Shown here: positions 63,007-64,000 of the stretch, piece after piece
Layout: every line of letters begins with the position of its first letter
Numbering within the stretch: the stretch's first letter is position 1
From: CAWIVH01 sp963839475
Lineage (GTDB): Bacteria > Acidobacteriota > UBA6911
Direction: 5' to 3'
Length of the DNA: 64,000 nucleotides
Assembly: GCA_963839475.1 (NCBI GenBank)
Contig: CAWIVH010000012.1
Span: 62,001 to 126,000, forward strand
Position numbers and translations under genes: made by a program
The notes under the pieces: model-generated
What the model was told of the DNA's origin: nothing
The model's database searches: none
The model's input: only the letters and a program-made list of their open reading frames with translations

Positions 63007-63316
63007 ACTGGACCTGGACCTCGACTTGGACCTGGACCTGCTCTGACCATCGTTGAGCTTGAATTCAATCGTCGCTACTCGGCCCGTGCCTTGGGATCAA
63101 GTTAGTGCTTATATGGCAAAGCCCTTGGGTTCAAACCAGATCAACAAAGAGGGCTGAAAGTCCGATCCACAATGCATCGTTTTCAGGTTGTGAGACAGCC
63201 TGCTCAACCCGGACTCGGTGCGGCTTCGAACATTCAGATTTGAATGCTGTGACGCAAATCTCAATTTGGACGGGTCCGGCTGCCGCAGGTTTAAAGGTCC
63301 GCTCGATCGACTTCCC
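63007..63316. other. Intergenic region with a short hexamer repeat
   Basis: 310 bases without a supported gene. Directly after the purH stop, 63009-63040 is a run of five imperfect GGACCT-type hexamers (with CGACTT variants). A GGGTTCAAACC at about 63129-63139 recalls a tRNA T-arm, but no acceptor, D or anticodon stem can be built around it. Confidence 0.5.
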
Positions 63317-64000
63317 ATGATGAATCAGAATCAGGTCCTGCATCAACCTGGTCCCGAACCGAAATCTGGAGAATTCGCCCCGCCGTCCTGCGAAGCGACC
63401 GGTTCCTCCAACGGAGCCGGTCTTTCCCTGGAGTGGCTGGCCCGATTCCCCCTGCTGGAGCGATTTTACAGGAGATACGAACGTCAGGTCCCGCTGATGG
63501 TGTTCGTCACCGGTTTCCTCTGGGATACCCTGACCATGACACGCGTCGACAGCACGGTGGACCATATCCTTCTGTTCGGGTACGCAACGCTCCTGGGGAT
63601 AATGATCGGGGCAACCGTGCGAAGGCAAGCAGGCGGATCGAGACCCGGGTGGATCAGAAAAATCGAACCTCACTTTGTCTGGGCCATGCAGTTTGCCTTT
63701 GGAGCGCTCTTCTCGAGCTTTGTCATATTCTATTTCAAAAGCGTTTCGTGGAGCCGGACCCTGCTTTTCTTCCTCTTGTGCGTGGTGTTGCTGGTGGGGA
63801 ATGAGTTCCTGCACCACAGGCTCCAAAACCAAAATCTCCTGGCAGCGTTGTACTCCTTCTGCCTTTTTTCTTATCTTGCTCTCCTTCTCCCGACGGCACT
63901 GGCGAGCGTGGCCACGAGCGTCTTTCTCATGGCCGGGGCAGCCAGCATAGCCATAACGATTGGGGTGTTCGCAGCTGCCGCGCCGGGCGGTTGGCGGGCG
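63317..64000 (+). CDS. DUF2914-like membrane protein, 5' part only
   Basis: 228 codons, open to the window edge. A polar N-terminus of about 35 residues is followed by LERFYRRYERQVPLMVFVTGFLWDTLTMTRVDSTVDHILLFGYATLLGIMIG, which fits the membrane-spanning front of DUF2914 proteins. At least four more hydrophobic helices follow (FVWAMQFAFGALFSSFVIFYF, LLFFLLCVVLLVGNEFL, YSFCLFSYLALLLP, SVFLMAGAASIAITIGVF). Two ATGs at 63317 and 63320 are adjacent and out of frame with each other by none, so either may be used. The function is unknown and the C-terminal DUF2914 domain would lie outside the window. Confidence 0.75.
   Translation, partial: MMNQNQVLHQPGPEPKSGEFAPPSCEATGSSNGAGLSLEWLARFPLLERFYRRYERQVPLMVFVTGFLWDTLTMTRVDSTVDHILLFGYATLLGIMIGATVRRQAGGSRPGWIRKIEPHFVWAMQFAFGALFSSFVIFYFKSVSWSRTLLFFLLCVVLLVGNEFLHHRLQNQNLLAALYSFCLFSYLALLLPTALASVATSVFLMAGAASIAITIGVFAAAAPGGWRA

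Noticed and set aside
63100..63180. tRNA gene suggested by GGGTTCAAACC after purH
   Set aside because: No acceptor stem, D arm or anticodon stem can be paired around it on either strand.

Overview
The window looks like a chromosomal segment of a Gram-negative bacterium of the Acidobacteriota type. I infer this from the combination of two Oar-like TonB-dependent receptors with carboxypeptidase-regulatory N-termini, an ECF sigma factor of the type that sits beside Ser/Thr-kinase/PD40 genes, a membrane-anchored winged-helix regulator beside a receptor, several Tat-exported TIM-barrel 'sugar phosphate isomerase/epimerase' proteins, and a full outer-membrane/lipid A assembly cluster. No rRNA, tRNA, CRISPR array, transposase or phage gene was found.

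Layout. (1) 102-10963, all on the minus strand: an exported sugar-oxidation locus. It has two Tat-exported TIM-barrel proteins, an Oar-like receptor, a translationally coupled trio (gluconate-dehydrogenase subunit-3-like protein, GMC flavoprotein, nine-haem cytochrome c) and an MlrC-like lipoprotein. (2) 11339-17589: an intact ECF sigma factor, a decayed Ser/Thr kinase with PD40 propeller, a third TIM-barrel protein and a Gfo/Idh/MocA oxidoreductase. (3) 17851-29077: housekeeping and envelope genes (CDP-alcohol phosphatidyltransferase, DUF512 Fe-S protein, ribH, nusB, lysS, Lol-type permease and lolD, a hybrid histidine kinase, clpC). (4) 29550-43599: envelope biogenesis (bamA with an apparent one-base frameshift, Skp/OmpH, fabZ, lpxA, lpxI, a Gfo/Idh/MocA enzyme, a TonB-family protein, a SPOR-SpoIID lipoprotein, a 33-residue membrane peptide, miaA, an O-antigen-ligase/TPR protein). 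(5) 43735-50428: gatB, a DUF2752 protein, and the convergent pair rnr and selA. Their junction has been tandemly triplicated and carries hairpin repeats. (6) 50494-61164: a MXAN_5187-C-like protein, a ToxR-like regulator divergent from a second Oar-like receptor, then alkaline phosphatase, PfkB kinase, purple-acid-phosphatase-like enzyme and beta-propeller phytase. This looks like an organic phosphate/phytate acquisition locus. (7) 61441-64000: purH and a truncated DUF2914-like membrane protein.

How they may work together. In region 1 the receptor would import a glycoside or oligosaccharide. The flavoprotein/small-subunit/cytochrome trio would oxidise it in the periplasm and pass electrons to the cytochrome, and the exported TIM-barrel proteins would process the oxidised sugar. 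In region 6 the phytase and phosphatases would strip phosphate from imported or surface-bound organophosphates. Both schemes are inferences from gene content. The features most worth checking are the region 1 oxidation locus, the triplicated rnr/selA junction, a shared 20-base promoter-like block, the OB-fold sensor kinase, the SPOR-SpoIID-SLH fusion and the small peptide upstream of miaA.
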